64,000 nt of DNA from Chaunax sp. Z400 (Eukaryota > Chordata > Actinopteri > Lophiiformes > Chaunacidae). The notes beneath the pieces are model-generated. The model saw nothing but the letters and a program-made list of their open reading frames with translations. It searched no databases and had not been told where the DNA came from. Numbering within the stretch: position 1 is the stretch's first letter; every line of letters begins with the position of its first letter. This document shows positions 47,501-59,957 of this stretch, piece after piece. Position numbers and translations under genes: made by a program. The DNA lies in the NCBI GenBank assembly GCA_037577475.1, contig CM075197.1:16285518-16349517 (forward strand), in the 5' to 3' direction.

Positions 47501-50500
47501 GGTCTATGTGTTACCGTCATGGCATTTAAAAAGTCATACATTACTGACCATGCTCTGCCCAAAGGTGTATGTAGCATTAGAATTCACCTTGTAGGTAAAA
47601 TACTCCTCATGTGGTCGGTGTCCTTTTTGATTTCTATTAGCTAATTAACTCAATTTATGGTAGCCTGTTCTTTAAATTAGATTTGTGTTTATTCATTATT
47701 TAATAAAGACAGTTGGTTGCGCTATTTGTGGCTATGAAAACATTACACCTCTTAAGTGCCTCATCCTGGATTTCTCATTTCTCTCAATGGCCCACTGGTA
47801 TTGCTTTGCTTACATGTAATTAAGCTAACAGTAATTGGAATATAGCCTGCTTCTGGTAACATGAAGAACAGACAACAACTTCTAAATTTTTTTTTTTTTT
47901 TTTTAGTTTTTACTTTTTTACTTGGTCATTTGATGGCTGAGCCAGACATGAATCTGTGCATTTGGAAGGTGGTACAGTATATTCATGTTTATTCTTGAGT
48001 TAGACACAAGGACTAATTGTTTTAGCCTTTCAAAGTTTCACAGCAGTGGATCCTCCTTCCCTGAAACCCAGACCCAATCACCTGCTGCAGAGCCTTCACA
48101 AATAAAGACAGGCACGAAGGATATCATTTACCATACATTGAATATAGCTTTTCCGTGAAGACTGCTTCTCAGAGCTGTGTGTGTTTGCCAATGATAGTTT
48201 TGTGTGTGTGTGTGCATGCAGGGGGGGGGGACCATGTTGCTTACGTAAGACAACCTATGTAAGCTGCTTGTAGACAGATAGCTCAGGGAAAAGTAAGCCC
48301 TTTGCAAACACATAGACACACAAACACAAACTCGCAGTCTCAGTAGCTGCGTGTGACTTGACATTTTTGACAATCCCCTCATAAGTTAATGCGACTCTGG
48401 TCTGTGTACAGTATGTTCTTGGTAGCTCATTCCTCGGGGAAGCACTGTTCCTCTAATCAAGAATCTCCTCTGGTTTTCTCCGTGGTGAACACTGACTGAC
48501 GTGGTGTCAGAAGCGGAGCTACTGTGTGTGAACAGAGCCGTAGTTTGGGGCGTTTTTTCTGCTTGAGGGGCAGCAGAGGAATCGAATAATGTCAACTGCC
48601 TAGGGTCAAATGTATAGATATGCACACTTGCAATTAAAATGTAACTAACAATTGTTTGCTTTTTACTTCTGAATCTACTGAAATATGTGGTATCGTGATG
48701 TGTATCATTGAAGTTTGGCCGTATCACACAGCCCTGGCATGAGGGCAAAAACAAAGTAATCTCCTCCCAGTGTGTGGAGTAACTGAAAAGTTTGCCACTC
48801 CACTTTTCCATTTTCCATATCCACACCTTGAGTCAAAAAGGTGTTGGAGTTGTGGTGAAGTTACAACGCTACCAGTGCTCTGGTTATTATGTCTGGTTTC
48901 TGTAGGAGCAACAACATTTTTAGGCTCCCCCCCGAGAGAATTACTGGTACCCCTAAATATGGTTTGTGATATCATGTCAAAACGTCCACTTCTTTATACA
49001 GTTTATTTTCCCAACTGTCCCTGGGTTGTGAACCTGCACATACTGTAGCTGGGGCCCTTGTTGTAAATCAAATATACTGTATACCCTCAGGACTCAGTCC
49101 AGCCACAAAGAGCCCTCCAGCAACTTGTTACAGATGCAGTTTCATATCTTGATTTCTCACAGCGCTATGATTAGTCACACTGGTAACATAAGACTTAATA
49201 TTACTCTCTAATTATGCATGTATGTTTATTATGTTGGGGTGTGATTATTTAACTCAAAGTGCCTTGTCCCATTTCCCTCACGGGACACCCATTTCCTTTC
49301 TCCAGTCCAATCGTGAACTCTGAAACCCAATTGGACGCAGGCACAGTTTATTTCACCAGACCTGAGCTGGACTCTTATTTATAAATCTATGTAACACAGC
49401 ATAGGGGTCCACTAACCAGCGCTACCCTTATTTGGTCCTCACACACATCAGCAGTGAGAAGTGCTGAGGGGACAGTAACAGGAGAGTGTACTGCCCCTAT
49501 GTGGTGGCCTCTGCACAATGCATGTAACAAGAACCACCTGCTAAATGTCTCCATTGTTGCAATACAAAAAAAGATTCTTCAGGGTTTATTGTGTGTTTAT
49601 GTTTAATATCGATGAGCTTATTCAGCTGTGTATGTGTGTGTGTGTATGTGTGTTTGCAGGGGGATTTGCGGGGCTATCTGTCTCAGCAGGATTGGATGTT
49701 CAGAAACGCTGAGTTGCTGCAGCTGCAGAGGATGGCCTGTGAAATCGCTGCTGGTGTCACTCACCTTCACAAACACAACTTCCTGCACAGGTAGCACTTC
49801 TGAATTGTGACACTTAAGCAAGCTCCCAGGCTTTAGATCTACTAAGCTAAACCATATGTTTCTGGTAACACTTTGTCAAAGAAGACATCTGCTGTTTCGG
49901 GTAGCTTTTACTCTCTGACAGGTAGACACAAACACACTGTGATTACGTATGTTGATTACAACCTGAGACAAAATTACGTTTTCTGCCTCGGTTTAATTTT
50001 TTGGATTAGTAATTATCTTTATTAAATTGATATTACTTAAGATATTGTTCTCTCTAAACTCCTAGTTGTATTTATTTTATAATACAGAAGTAATTACATT
50101 AGTAAAAATATTTCTTTCTAGCCTATGTTTCGAACATTGGACTGCTCTGGCGTAGTGCAACGTTACTGATTTCATTCTAGCGTTGAGATTTTTAAGGATT
50201 TAAATATGATGAAATTTAAAGATTTGACTGAAACTCTAGCATTTGAATTTTGTATCTTGTCAACACATAAAATACACATAAATGTTGTTCTGTTTGAATC
50301 AAAACATACTACAATTTTATGGTATATGATTAATATACTGTAATTTTGCTGGGCTTGTCATCTCACCTGGTAAATGCATAGCCACAAACATTCTAAAATG
50401 TGATTGTAAAGGCTTAAGTCAACTGTTAGTTTTACTGTAGTGCTTACTGTCCAACCAGTTTCAAGGAGAACCCGTATTCTCCAAAAAAGGTGCGTACAGC

Positions 50501-53500
50501 AGAGCGGGTGCATTTCATTTTCATTTTTACCCACAGTGAGAACTTGATGTCTGGCTACTAGCAGCCAGTAGGAAACAGGGGGTGTTGAGAACGTGTGGCT
50601 TGTGGGTAACATGCGATGCTCAGCTCATCAGCTCTATTTTGCATGCTCAGAATAAGCTCAGAGAGTTCCAATTACACAGCTCCCATGCATTGCCACAGTG
50701 TCAGCTGTCCGCCTCCATAAGGATATGATGATTTTGCTCTTTGCATGTAAAAGGATAGCCTCACATTGGGTGTTGTGTTTTAATCCTTGTTACAACTTAA
50801 AGGGATTCTACAAGCTTCCCTCCACGAGGACTATTTTAATTTACGATTGTACAAATATTTCTGTGGCACTTTTGTTACTAGGCCACCAAAGAAAAAAAAA
50901 AAAAAGAGAAAATTGACAAACTAAATGCTTCAGAGTGAAGCCACCTGCTGGCCAACATTCAATGCATGTTGATGGTGCAGTCCTACAGACACAAAACCCT
51001 TGAGGCAAGTGTTGTGTGGGCTGATATCCAAAGCTGAAACCTCAGCTTTGCAATGCAAGGGGTGAGAATGCTGCAAAAGAGAGAACCACCTACTGTACTG
51101 TTGGTGTGCCGTAAATACTTTCTCATTCAGAATTAAGTTTCTTTTAAGACATAGTTCAGTTTTAACTCATTGTATATTTTCAGTACAAGTTTACAAAAGC
51201 TAATCCTATTTCTCACACAATTACAAAAACAATTAAGAATGAATCACAGCCTACTAGGTTTACTGAATGTTATTCAGAGCATCATATCATTAATGTCATG
51301 TGATGTGTGGTAGTTGTGTATGTTGAGGCAATGTATTGGCTTCAATGAACATTTAGTGTCCATATTGTTCTGCTGAAAAATGAATTGCGATAAACAAAGG
51401 AAGAAGGTTAGCACGCCTCTTCAGTACAGCGTGGTACTTCTCTCCAGCTAGCTTGTAATCAATCATTTACAGATTAACATTTGTCAGATATCCCAACTCC
51501 CTCATTATTTCCATCACCATGTTTTACTGGACTTATTTTGCTGTCCAATTTTAAACTCAAGCAGAATTTCAGTCTGACCAGTGCTAGATGTTTGGACTTG
51601 CTTTGTTTTTGAAGCAGTATTTTTTAATCTGTTTCTCTGTTTAAGTGTCTCTTTTTTTTCCTGGCTTTCGTTTTATTAATGTGATCAGGTAAAGTTGTCA
51701 TTGGTGTCTTGAACTAAATCCTGATGATTAAATACAAAGCAAACTCAGGTACTTTTTTCTTTGAGTTTCCCTTTAAATTAAGGATAATGTTTATTCAAAA
51801 TCCTCTTAGCAATTACTGTATATCATTTTCATCAGTCATATTATTTATTCACCATGTAATATATACATACTTACATACACATACATACACACACGTATTT
51901 AGTGTAATCAAAATTGCAACAAATGGTATGAAAACCTATTCAGATATATTTAAAATTATTATCGCATTTCAAGAACATCAGCTTAGTGAAAACATAATTT
52001 GTTTTGAAAGATGATTTATTGACTGTTCTTGGTCGCAGACATAATGTTTATGACTCCAGAATCATTTTCTTTTGCTCTCGATCACAGATAACATCTAGAA
52101 ACTGCTTACAGAAATGGATCCAAACTGCACTGGTGTCTGATGATACCATGCCATATATTAGCCATGTAGGGTTAAGATGCTGGACCCATTTACTTACTGC
52201 TGCCTGTGTTACTGTATGTTTGGCCCTTAGCCAGCAGCAGAGGACGGGGGACAGGAGAGTTTAAAATACATCTTCATTTATCTTACAGAGGTTTCAGTGG
52301 ACCTGACAGTAGCTGGACCACGTACACACAAGAGTACTGGTGTCAGCAATGTTTGTCATTAAGTTGGAACTTGTGCACGGGGATTGTTGCAGGGCTAAAG
52401 GTTAACCCAAGCCTGCCCCTTCATTCAGTGTGACTGAACTACCATATGGCTGCTCAACATGCAGATACAGCCTCAGAACTTCTTACGCCCTCCCCTGGCC
52501 GCCCCACAAAAAGTATGTACAGGCTGTGTTTACCTCTAGTAACTATATCTTGCCGCTGCATACTCGAGTCAGGAATAGCCTGTGTGAGTCTTGTTGCACG
52601 GTGAAGAGCAGAGGCCAATGACGAGAAGAATTTCCTATACTTGCCAAAGTCATTTGTGTTCGTTGCCAGACTCCCTTGTCCTTGATTCTCATGAGGTAAT
52701 CTTAGCCTTTAAGGTTAAGAGCAGGTGGCAGATTCCTTGTTGATCTTGATAAGATTGATTGGGGATACACTTCACACTGGTCTTTGTGTTTACTTTGCTT
52801 TGTAGAAATAAATGACAGACCTAACACACTTAACTACCAGTGAATGATTTGGTAATTTTGATTTATAAAGTATTACATCCATGTCTATGTGTCACGCTGT
52901 CTTTGTTTATGCTCTCATAGTGATTTGGCTCTGAGGAATTGCTACCTGACTGCAGATCTCACTGTCAAAGTAGGAGACTATGGAATTGGACCTTACAGAT
53001 ACAAAGTAAGCATAAACCTCAATTTCAGATATTTTCCGCATAGAGATTTAGTTAATTTCATCACTACTGTGGCAACTACATGTTCTTGACAACAGCAGGG
53101 ATGGTAAATATACTCTACATTAGACTGGTTTGACTATGATCCAAACAAGCTTTTCAGAGCTGATACTGATAAACAATCTGATATTATTCGAAACTTCTGG
53201 TCTGATGCAGATTACCAATGGAATTCCAGTAATTCTTGCTGTGTCTGTTGTTTTTATGTGGTCTCTAAACTGAGTGAGAACATATGCATTTAGAAGGAGC
53301 TGGTTTCAGACACATTCCAAACTGAAAAAAATACTTAAAATCTGTACCAAATGTAGACTTAGAGTTCTTTGCTTGTCTTATTTAATAAAGCCTCCAGGTG
53401 CATGCTAGGCAATAGCCAATGATAACTGTGCAAGACAAAGGAGTTAGAGAGAATTTTACACTGGTTTGTTCATCCATAATGGATAAACCAGTGACAACCT

Positions 53501-56500
53501 TTCTGTTAGTTCTGTCTAATTTCTAATCTTTTTCTTTTCCTGACTGGAAAATTTTGAGACCAATGATTAAGACATCTGCTGAATTAGTTTTATAATTCGA
53601 AGCAGTTTGGCAATGTTTTTTTTTTTGTTTGTTTAAAAAAAAAAGAAGCCTTAATGTACCTAATTCAGCAAATTATTCTTTCTAAAGATGTTCAAGAACA
53701 CTTAATTATGTCTATCCATCACTGACATCTGGCTATTTCTTTAGCTAATGTCTTTTTTCAGCAAGCTCCAGCTGATCTGAGGGAAAATAAAACCTCCACA
53801 TTGTTGACTGTGCAGGTGTTTGCTTTTTAATCCGCTATATACTTAAGGGAAGAATTAAGATTGTGTCTCTTGTAACTTGACATGCTGCCTGGGGCACTTC
53901 TGTCCGCTGGATTTTTTTAAATACTGCTGATCCGTCAGTTTGGCTGTCTGGCTGAATTTAAGACTCCTAAGATAAGGTCACCCACTGAATCTATTTTTGT
54001 AGAGAAAGGAAGAGGCATAGTGAGCGCACTGACTCAGTGAGAACTAATAAAAATCAAGTTTCAAGTTTCTTCTCCTGTATAGAATGCTTTTTAATGACAT
54101 GGTGTTTGAACAATTATTTTCTAGAAAGTTGCACTTTCTAAAAGTAGCAAATACCATGTGTGACTGGATGTTTTTACGATGTAACTATAGGAGGATTACA
54201 TCATCACAGAGGATGATGTGTTTGCACCCCTTCGCTGGTTGGCTCCTGAGCTGGTGGGTGAGCGCCATGGGGGTGTGATTGCAATGGAGCAGACCAAGCC
54301 CAGCAATGTGTGGTAGGTACCAGATTGTAGCTCTATGCCGACAGTAGAGGACATTTTTAAAACCAGTTACTCATAATGACTGAGTGAACGTGAATCTGAT
54401 CCAAATATGTTTCAGAATGACACTCGTGAGAGAGAAGGAAAGATGTCTACTGCCTTATTTCAGTGTGCTGAGAAAAATTATATTTAAAGGCCATATCAGC
54501 TAGAGTCATCTGTTTTTAATACATACAGTACATGTGAAGTATTTGGCTTATTACAAAGAAAACAAACCCTTTCTGCTCATCCCAGAGCTTGTAAACCCCA
54601 AACAATGTGGATGGTTTTCAAAAGAGGGGAAAAATACACTGATACTGCACCAACAAAGTATCTCTCCACACTGTATTGTCTTTTCAACCCCCTTCCTGAC
54701 TCATTGCCCTAATGCTTTCTAATTACAGAGTTCTGTAAGGTGGTTATAGTTACATGAGTTTAAATTTGTCTCTTGCTGTCATAGCTGCTTTATGACGTTC
54801 GTAATTGAATTGTGTTACTGTACTGTTTCTGCGGTATGAATAATATTTATAGCAACTCACTGGAGGAAGTTTTATGGTTTTGTGTCAAGAGGTTAAGGTC
54901 ACTTGCTGGACTGGGAGTGTGTATTATGCCTTTTGTCCTGTACATCTCAACTGCTATGTTATCCTTAACCGTCTGTAGGGCCTTAGGTGTCACATTGTGG
55001 GAGCTCTTGGAGAACGCTGCTCAGCCATACTCACATCTGTCTGATCGGGAGGTTCTCAATCATGTGATCAAAGATCAACAGGTCAAACTCTTTAAACCAC
55101 AGCTGGAACTTCCTTATTCAGAAAGATGGTGAGTCTTTGGAATATGTCTATTGGAATAAATTGCATACAGTTTTTTAAGCTAAAAATATTTCAGTAGTAT
55201 TCCTTCAATCAGGTTTTAAGCGACTGAAGTTATTTGACCTTTAAATATATATCTTTTCTGTGACTGCAGGTACGAGGTCCTGCAGTTCTGCTGGCTGTCT
55301 CCAGACAAGCGGGCCACAGCAGAGGAAGTGCACCGTTTGCTTATTTACCTGAGAATGCAAGGCCAGAAGGACATAGAAGAGGATTTTGACCAACGCTGGG
55401 ATGCGCTCAAGCCTAACCCTTCCACACGGCAGACCACTGTTAGCCACTCCTCTTTCCCCATCTTGGAACAGTTTGCTGATGACGCCCTGAGGCAAGAGAT
55501 AGATGAAGTTCTCACTGTTACTGAAACAAGTAAAGGCCTCAGCTTTGAGTATGTTTGGGAGGCCGCCAAGCAGGACCACTACGATGGCAACCATGGGCAT
55601 GCAGGCATGGACACAACACTGAACTATCACAGCATGTTCTTTCCTGTTTCCAGTGAAGACATCCAGGCCCATTTCCCTGATCCTGTAGCCAGAACAGCAG
55701 GCAAAGAAAGTGGTGACACTCCTTCAAGAATTCCTGGTGTTGTACCAGTGTTTGATGCACAAAAGCCATCTAATGGAAATCAATATTACATACAACTAGA
55801 AGAACAAGGGGAAAGCACAATTGAGGAAGTTGGGAACAGAAGGCAAGACATGGACTTCAGTTCAGGCCGGCAAGACGTTGTTGTTCTCCAAGATGTCCAT
55901 CTGGATGAGTCTAGTACGGATGCTGATTTTTTCCACCAAAGTATTGACTCCAAGGACTCCTATTTACCAGACAGCCACATCTGGTCATCTCTTGAAAATG
56001 ACAGTCCATACCACGCTAACATTTTCACTGAAGGGGGGTTAAAGCAAGAGGACTCTCCTTCCTGGAGAACGGATTTTATGGAGCTTCCAGAGCGCAATGG
56101 TAACTCTTTCCATGAAGGCGTACCTTTAGAGGTCCAGGAGGTGGACACAGATAAAAGTTATGGGGATTCTTTTTTAGGGGATGGTTCAGAAGCCCCTCAC
56201 CGGGTGGACTCTGTGACAGTGGAGGGGGAGAACATCGATGGGAAGAGGCTTCTGAACTCTGAAAAGTTAACTGACAACTTCATGTTTCTCAATGACCAGA
56301 GCCTAATGAAAGATAAATCTAGTTTTGCAAGTCCAAAAGAGAATTTTCTTTTACCTGGCATAGCCCATGAACCAGAAGACACATTCAGAATGCGTTCTTG
56401 GGACAATCTTGAGACTTTAGGCAGCCTAACCACAGCTGAGACTTATTTAAAGCCTGCAGTAAGTAGCACATCCATAATACAGGAAATTTTAGACTCTCCA

Positions 56501-59500
56501 TGTGCCAGTTTGGGAGAATCATCTCAGTCACTGGTAGAAAATGAAACGCCGGTGCCTTTCATTACAGTGGGCACAGAGGATGACTCGAGCAACCAACTGC
56601 CAGTAAGAAATAGTTCTTCTACTGATGACCTTGGTCTGCTGCAATTCTCAGACAGAGGTATAGACTCTGGATTTGATTCTACCTCAGAGAAGTTTGAGAT
56701 CATCATCAGTCAAACTGATGGCAACACATCTGCATTCTCTGAAAGTGCCAGTACAGACTTACTGTGCACAAATGCCAACATTCCCAGCCTTGAAGACAAC
56801 CTTGGAACCTCAAAGGATAGTGTTCAGCCCACAGTAAGTAAAATGCCTGAAGACCTGCAAGTCCAAGCATTGTCCTCAGACAGCGAACACACTGAAGACC
56901 TAACAAGTAACGACCTGTTGACTGAACTAATTGAGGATGCAGATATAGAAATGGAAACTTCTCTTTCTGACCACGAAGAATCCTTTATAAATACTAATGG
57001 ATCTCTTGTGAGATCTTCTCTGTTGGTGTCTGGGCCATCTTTGGACCAGATCAGTCAGGACAGCTTATTGGAAGACAGTATGTCCACCACTCTACCAACT
57101 GTAGATAATTCAGCCGAGACACCAGACTCTTTAGACTCTCTGGACATTCACAGACTAGGCGAGCAAGGAGAGGAGCTAAGTGCTCAAATAGCCCAGCACA
57201 AACTCCAGCCTCCATACAAAATATCAGACAGTGGGTATGAGACGGAGAACCTGGAGTCTCCTGAATGGAACACTCAACTTAATGTCAAAGACCACTCCCC
57301 TGTAAAAAATGGCTTGAGTGTTGCCAAAGAAGAGGAGGAGGAGGAAGAAGAGACCCTAGCTGAGACAAATCTGGTTCCACCAGAAATCGTCATCTCTGAA
57401 GTAGAGGGTGTGCTGAATGTTCGCAGCGAGGATCCCAATGAGGTCCAGCAACCAGATCATGTGGCCCTCGCTGAGGAGCCAGTTATGGGGAGTAATTACA
57501 GAGATTCTGCCTACTTCTCAGACAGCGAAGAGCCCGAGAAGAAGTCTGAGGAAACAACTGCAGGAGGTTCTGGTGAAGTCACGTGGCTGAGGAATTCTAC
57601 TGACGCGGTCAGCACAGGTGCTGGAGGCTCAGCACTGGCGGTTACTGTGGAGAGAGACATCGACTCTTTATTTTCAGAGCAAGAATCTTCTGCAGCTACT
57701 GAAGCACAGGCCAAAGGAGAGACACTGGACACTTATGTTGAGGTCAGATTACCAGAGGCAGATTTCACAGAGAACTGTGAGGAGGTGGTGACAGAATCTA
57801 CCAATAATCACAATAAAGATGAAAACAAACCAGAGGTGTTGAAGGACATCGCATCTCCTGATCAACCAGTCCAATCAGAAGAACTAGAAACCTCAACCCC
57901 ACTTCCCTCTGCAACCCTTTCAAAGCTGTCGCCAGAGAATACAGGTCATGCTAAACTAACCAGGACATATGCCAGTGATGGTCATAAAATGAAAGAACCA
58001 GATATGGAGGGGCGTTACTTGGGAAGGCGGGATGGCTCTGGTTCAGATAGACAGGAGGATGGCGTAGATGCGGACGAGGAGGATGAGAACAGCGATGACT
58101 CTGATGATGACATCCATGCATACCAGCTACACAGCTCCAGCTCAGAAAGCGAGGATGACACCGTGCATACAGTGCCACTTATTGTCTCAGATGACAGCAG
58201 TGCAAAGAACCTCAAGAGCTTGTTGAAGCCCAGCGCGCTGAACACAGAGGCATCATATTCACCGTTTCCTGCGAGGAGCAATGCAGATAACTCCAGAAGA
58301 GCGGTGTCCTTCTTTGATGATGTCACTGTCTACCTGTTTGACCAGGTAAAATACTGTCTTGTTTCGTTTCAGTGTAACTAGTATGACATTGTGTGTGGAA
58401 ATTCTAATTAAAATCCAACTCATTCTGATTTAGGAGACCCCCACCAAGGAACTGGGTGACCACTCCTCAGCCTCAAATAGTCAGGTACCGGAGTTCAGCA
58501 GCCCAGTGTCCACTGCCAGCTACCTGAACCGGTTCACCAATTCTGAAAGCTCCACAGATGAAGAAGGTAATGCTAAAAACACACTAAATCTCTGAAGCTG
58601 CTGAAAATCGTCTTTACTATAACATGTCCCGACTTGTTCATTGAATCCCTGCAGGTGGTGGGTTCGAGTGGGATGATGACTTCTCCTCCCCTGCACCCGC
58701 ATTCCTGCCCAAGATGGATAAAGACCCTGTGTCAAAGGCTATGTCCTCATCTGCAGCATCTCGCTTTTCCTCTCCTCCCCCCGCAGTAGGGCGTGTGCTG
58801 GAGCCCAGCTGGACCAGCTCCTCGAACTACTCCCGTTTCTCCATCTCACCAGCCAGCATCGCCAGCTTCTCTCTCACACATCTAACCGACTCCGACATCG
58901 AACAAGGAGGCAAGTTGAGCATGCAGTCACACCAAACCTTTATGGGTTTTTACCCTGGCATAAAGGAATAGTAGCAAATTTTGAGAAATTGCTTTTTGCT
59001 AAATCGTTTGCTGAAAGATAGATGAAAGATTTATACTACTCTCATATCTGTACAGAAAATATAAAGCTATGGCCAGCCTAAGGTTATCTCGACATAAGCT
59101 GATGCCCCCAGTAGTTGCCATGCTAAGCTAAACTACATGGCTGCTGACTGTTACTGTTACACACATGAGAGTGGTATTGAATAAGCAAGTTGACGTTTTT
59201 CCAAAATGTCCATGGAATTCCGACACCTTTTTACTTTAAAGGTCAAATATACAGTTTTCACTAGATGTCACAGTAGAGCATCGGCCTTTCAGAACAAAAG
59301 AAGTGTGCATTTTATTCACGAAGGAAAGATGGGAAGAAAAACAGGATAGCTCATCACAATGAAATATGAATCAAGATTTTGTTAAGACATCAAATATTCC
59401 TCACTTGAATTTTTTATATTAGTAGTTATTTTAGGAGTAAGTTTCTTTCCAAGCCACCATGTTGAAAATGGATGCAAAAAGGACAGAGAGGGACTCTCAT

Positions 59501-59957
59501 GCGCTAACATGCGTGCTCGGCTATCCAGGCTACCAAAACAAAGAACAGATTACAACTCACACAGGCAGTTTGACAGCATTCTCTGCTCAGGATTGCCATT
59601 ACCCCGCTGTATATTTACATAGCAAGTACTAGCATGCTGCTATATTTATGTTCACAATATCTATTTAACCTTCAGGAAGGGTGCATTTTCATTGCAGTGT
59701 TTAATCCCATCATATGTTTTTCTGGGTGTAAATAAACGTATTACGATATTCCTAGATTTTACCGTTTATTTAAATGTATATGACAATGTCTGTATTCAAG
59801 CTGATGTCTTCACTGACTACTTTGAACAGATTTTACTTGTACCATGTTCATTAGACCTTGTACTAATGTGAAAGAGTCATGTAATTGATCACATTTAAAC
59901 TCTCCTCATCCTCCTCTGTTCACCTCAGGAAGCAGCGAAGATGGAGAAAGGGACTAG
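35292..59957 (+). CDS. lmtk2: Lemur tyrosine kinase 2 (14 exons, 1551 aa)
   Basis: Exons: 35292-35394, 42335-42468, 42666-42819, 43122-43198, 43599-43717, 44032-44119, 49660-49790, 52921-53005, 54191-54312, 54979-55128, 55270-58345, 58434-58566, 58655-58909, 59929-59957. Phases are continuous and total 4656 nt. The length is 1551 aa against about 1500 in human LMTK2. A signal-like N terminus (MKSRHGNVLLLASGIFLSAL) is followed by a membrane segment at residues 43-65 and NCVNCCK. Then come DDEIDFTPPAEDTPS and the kinase domain: IGNGWFGQV, Lys174 in VVVKEL, HSDLALRN with Asp270, GDYGIG with Asp288, and PLRWLAPEL. HSD and DYG replace HRD and DFG, as in mammalian LMTK2. The long acidic tail has DSGYETENLESPEW, a PP1-docking-like AVSFFDD near the end of the big exon, and the terminal SRFSISPASIASFSLTHLTD and GGSSEDGERD. 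The protein is a membrane-anchored endosomal Ser/Thr-type kinase. The last intron uses a GC donor. Confidence 0.97.
37250..37860. promoter_or_regulatory. CpG-richer patch in lmtk2 intron 1
   Basis: Clustered CpG dinucleotides (CAGCGCGTGCCAGCG, ACGTCGCGGAATTCCGG and others) stand out from the AT-rich intron. It could be an alternative promoter, an enhancer or an old insertion. No gene is recognisable. Confidence 0.3.
41401..41428 (+). other. Potential G-quadruplex
   Basis: G-tracts of 4, 4, 4 and 7 (at 41401, 41412, 41417 and 41422) are separated by 7, 1 and 1 bases on the sense strand of lmtk2 intron 1. Confidence 0.5.
44120..49659 (+). other. lmtk2: lmtk2 intron 6 (5.5 kb)
   Basis: Largest intron inside the kinase domain. 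It contains an RTE/Rex3-type LINE fragment (45395-45590), a GT run at 46244-46264, a T tract near 47887-47904 and short GT/poly-G runs near 48200-48231. No alternative kinase exon was seen. Confidence 0.6.
45395..45590 (+). mobile_element. 3' fragment of a Rex3/RTE-type LINE
   Basis: Segments CCTGGATCCGCACCAAAATA, TCCTCCAAGTCTTTTGAAAA, TCCATCTGGCAGTTTCTGCA, TAATCTTTCACACAAACAAA and GGTGAAAACACAACTTCCTT then GGC follow the order of the Rex3 3' end. There it reads CCAAGTTTCATGGAAATC, CAGTAGTTTTTGCGTAATC, a CAAA run and AAAACATAACCTCCTTGGC. It is old and truncated. Confidence 0.65.
58961..59241 (+). mobile_element. MITE with long terminal inverted repeats in lmtk2 intron 13
   Basis: The left end TAAAGGAATAGTAGCAAATT and TTGAGAAATTGC pairs with the right end, which contains TTTTTCCAAAATGTCC and CTTTAAAGG. 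The inner ACTCTCATATCTGT pairs with ACACATGAGAGTGGT. It is the same family as the truncated copy at 11029-11335. It begins about 50 bp after the GC donor of the last lmtk2 intron. Confidence 0.65.
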
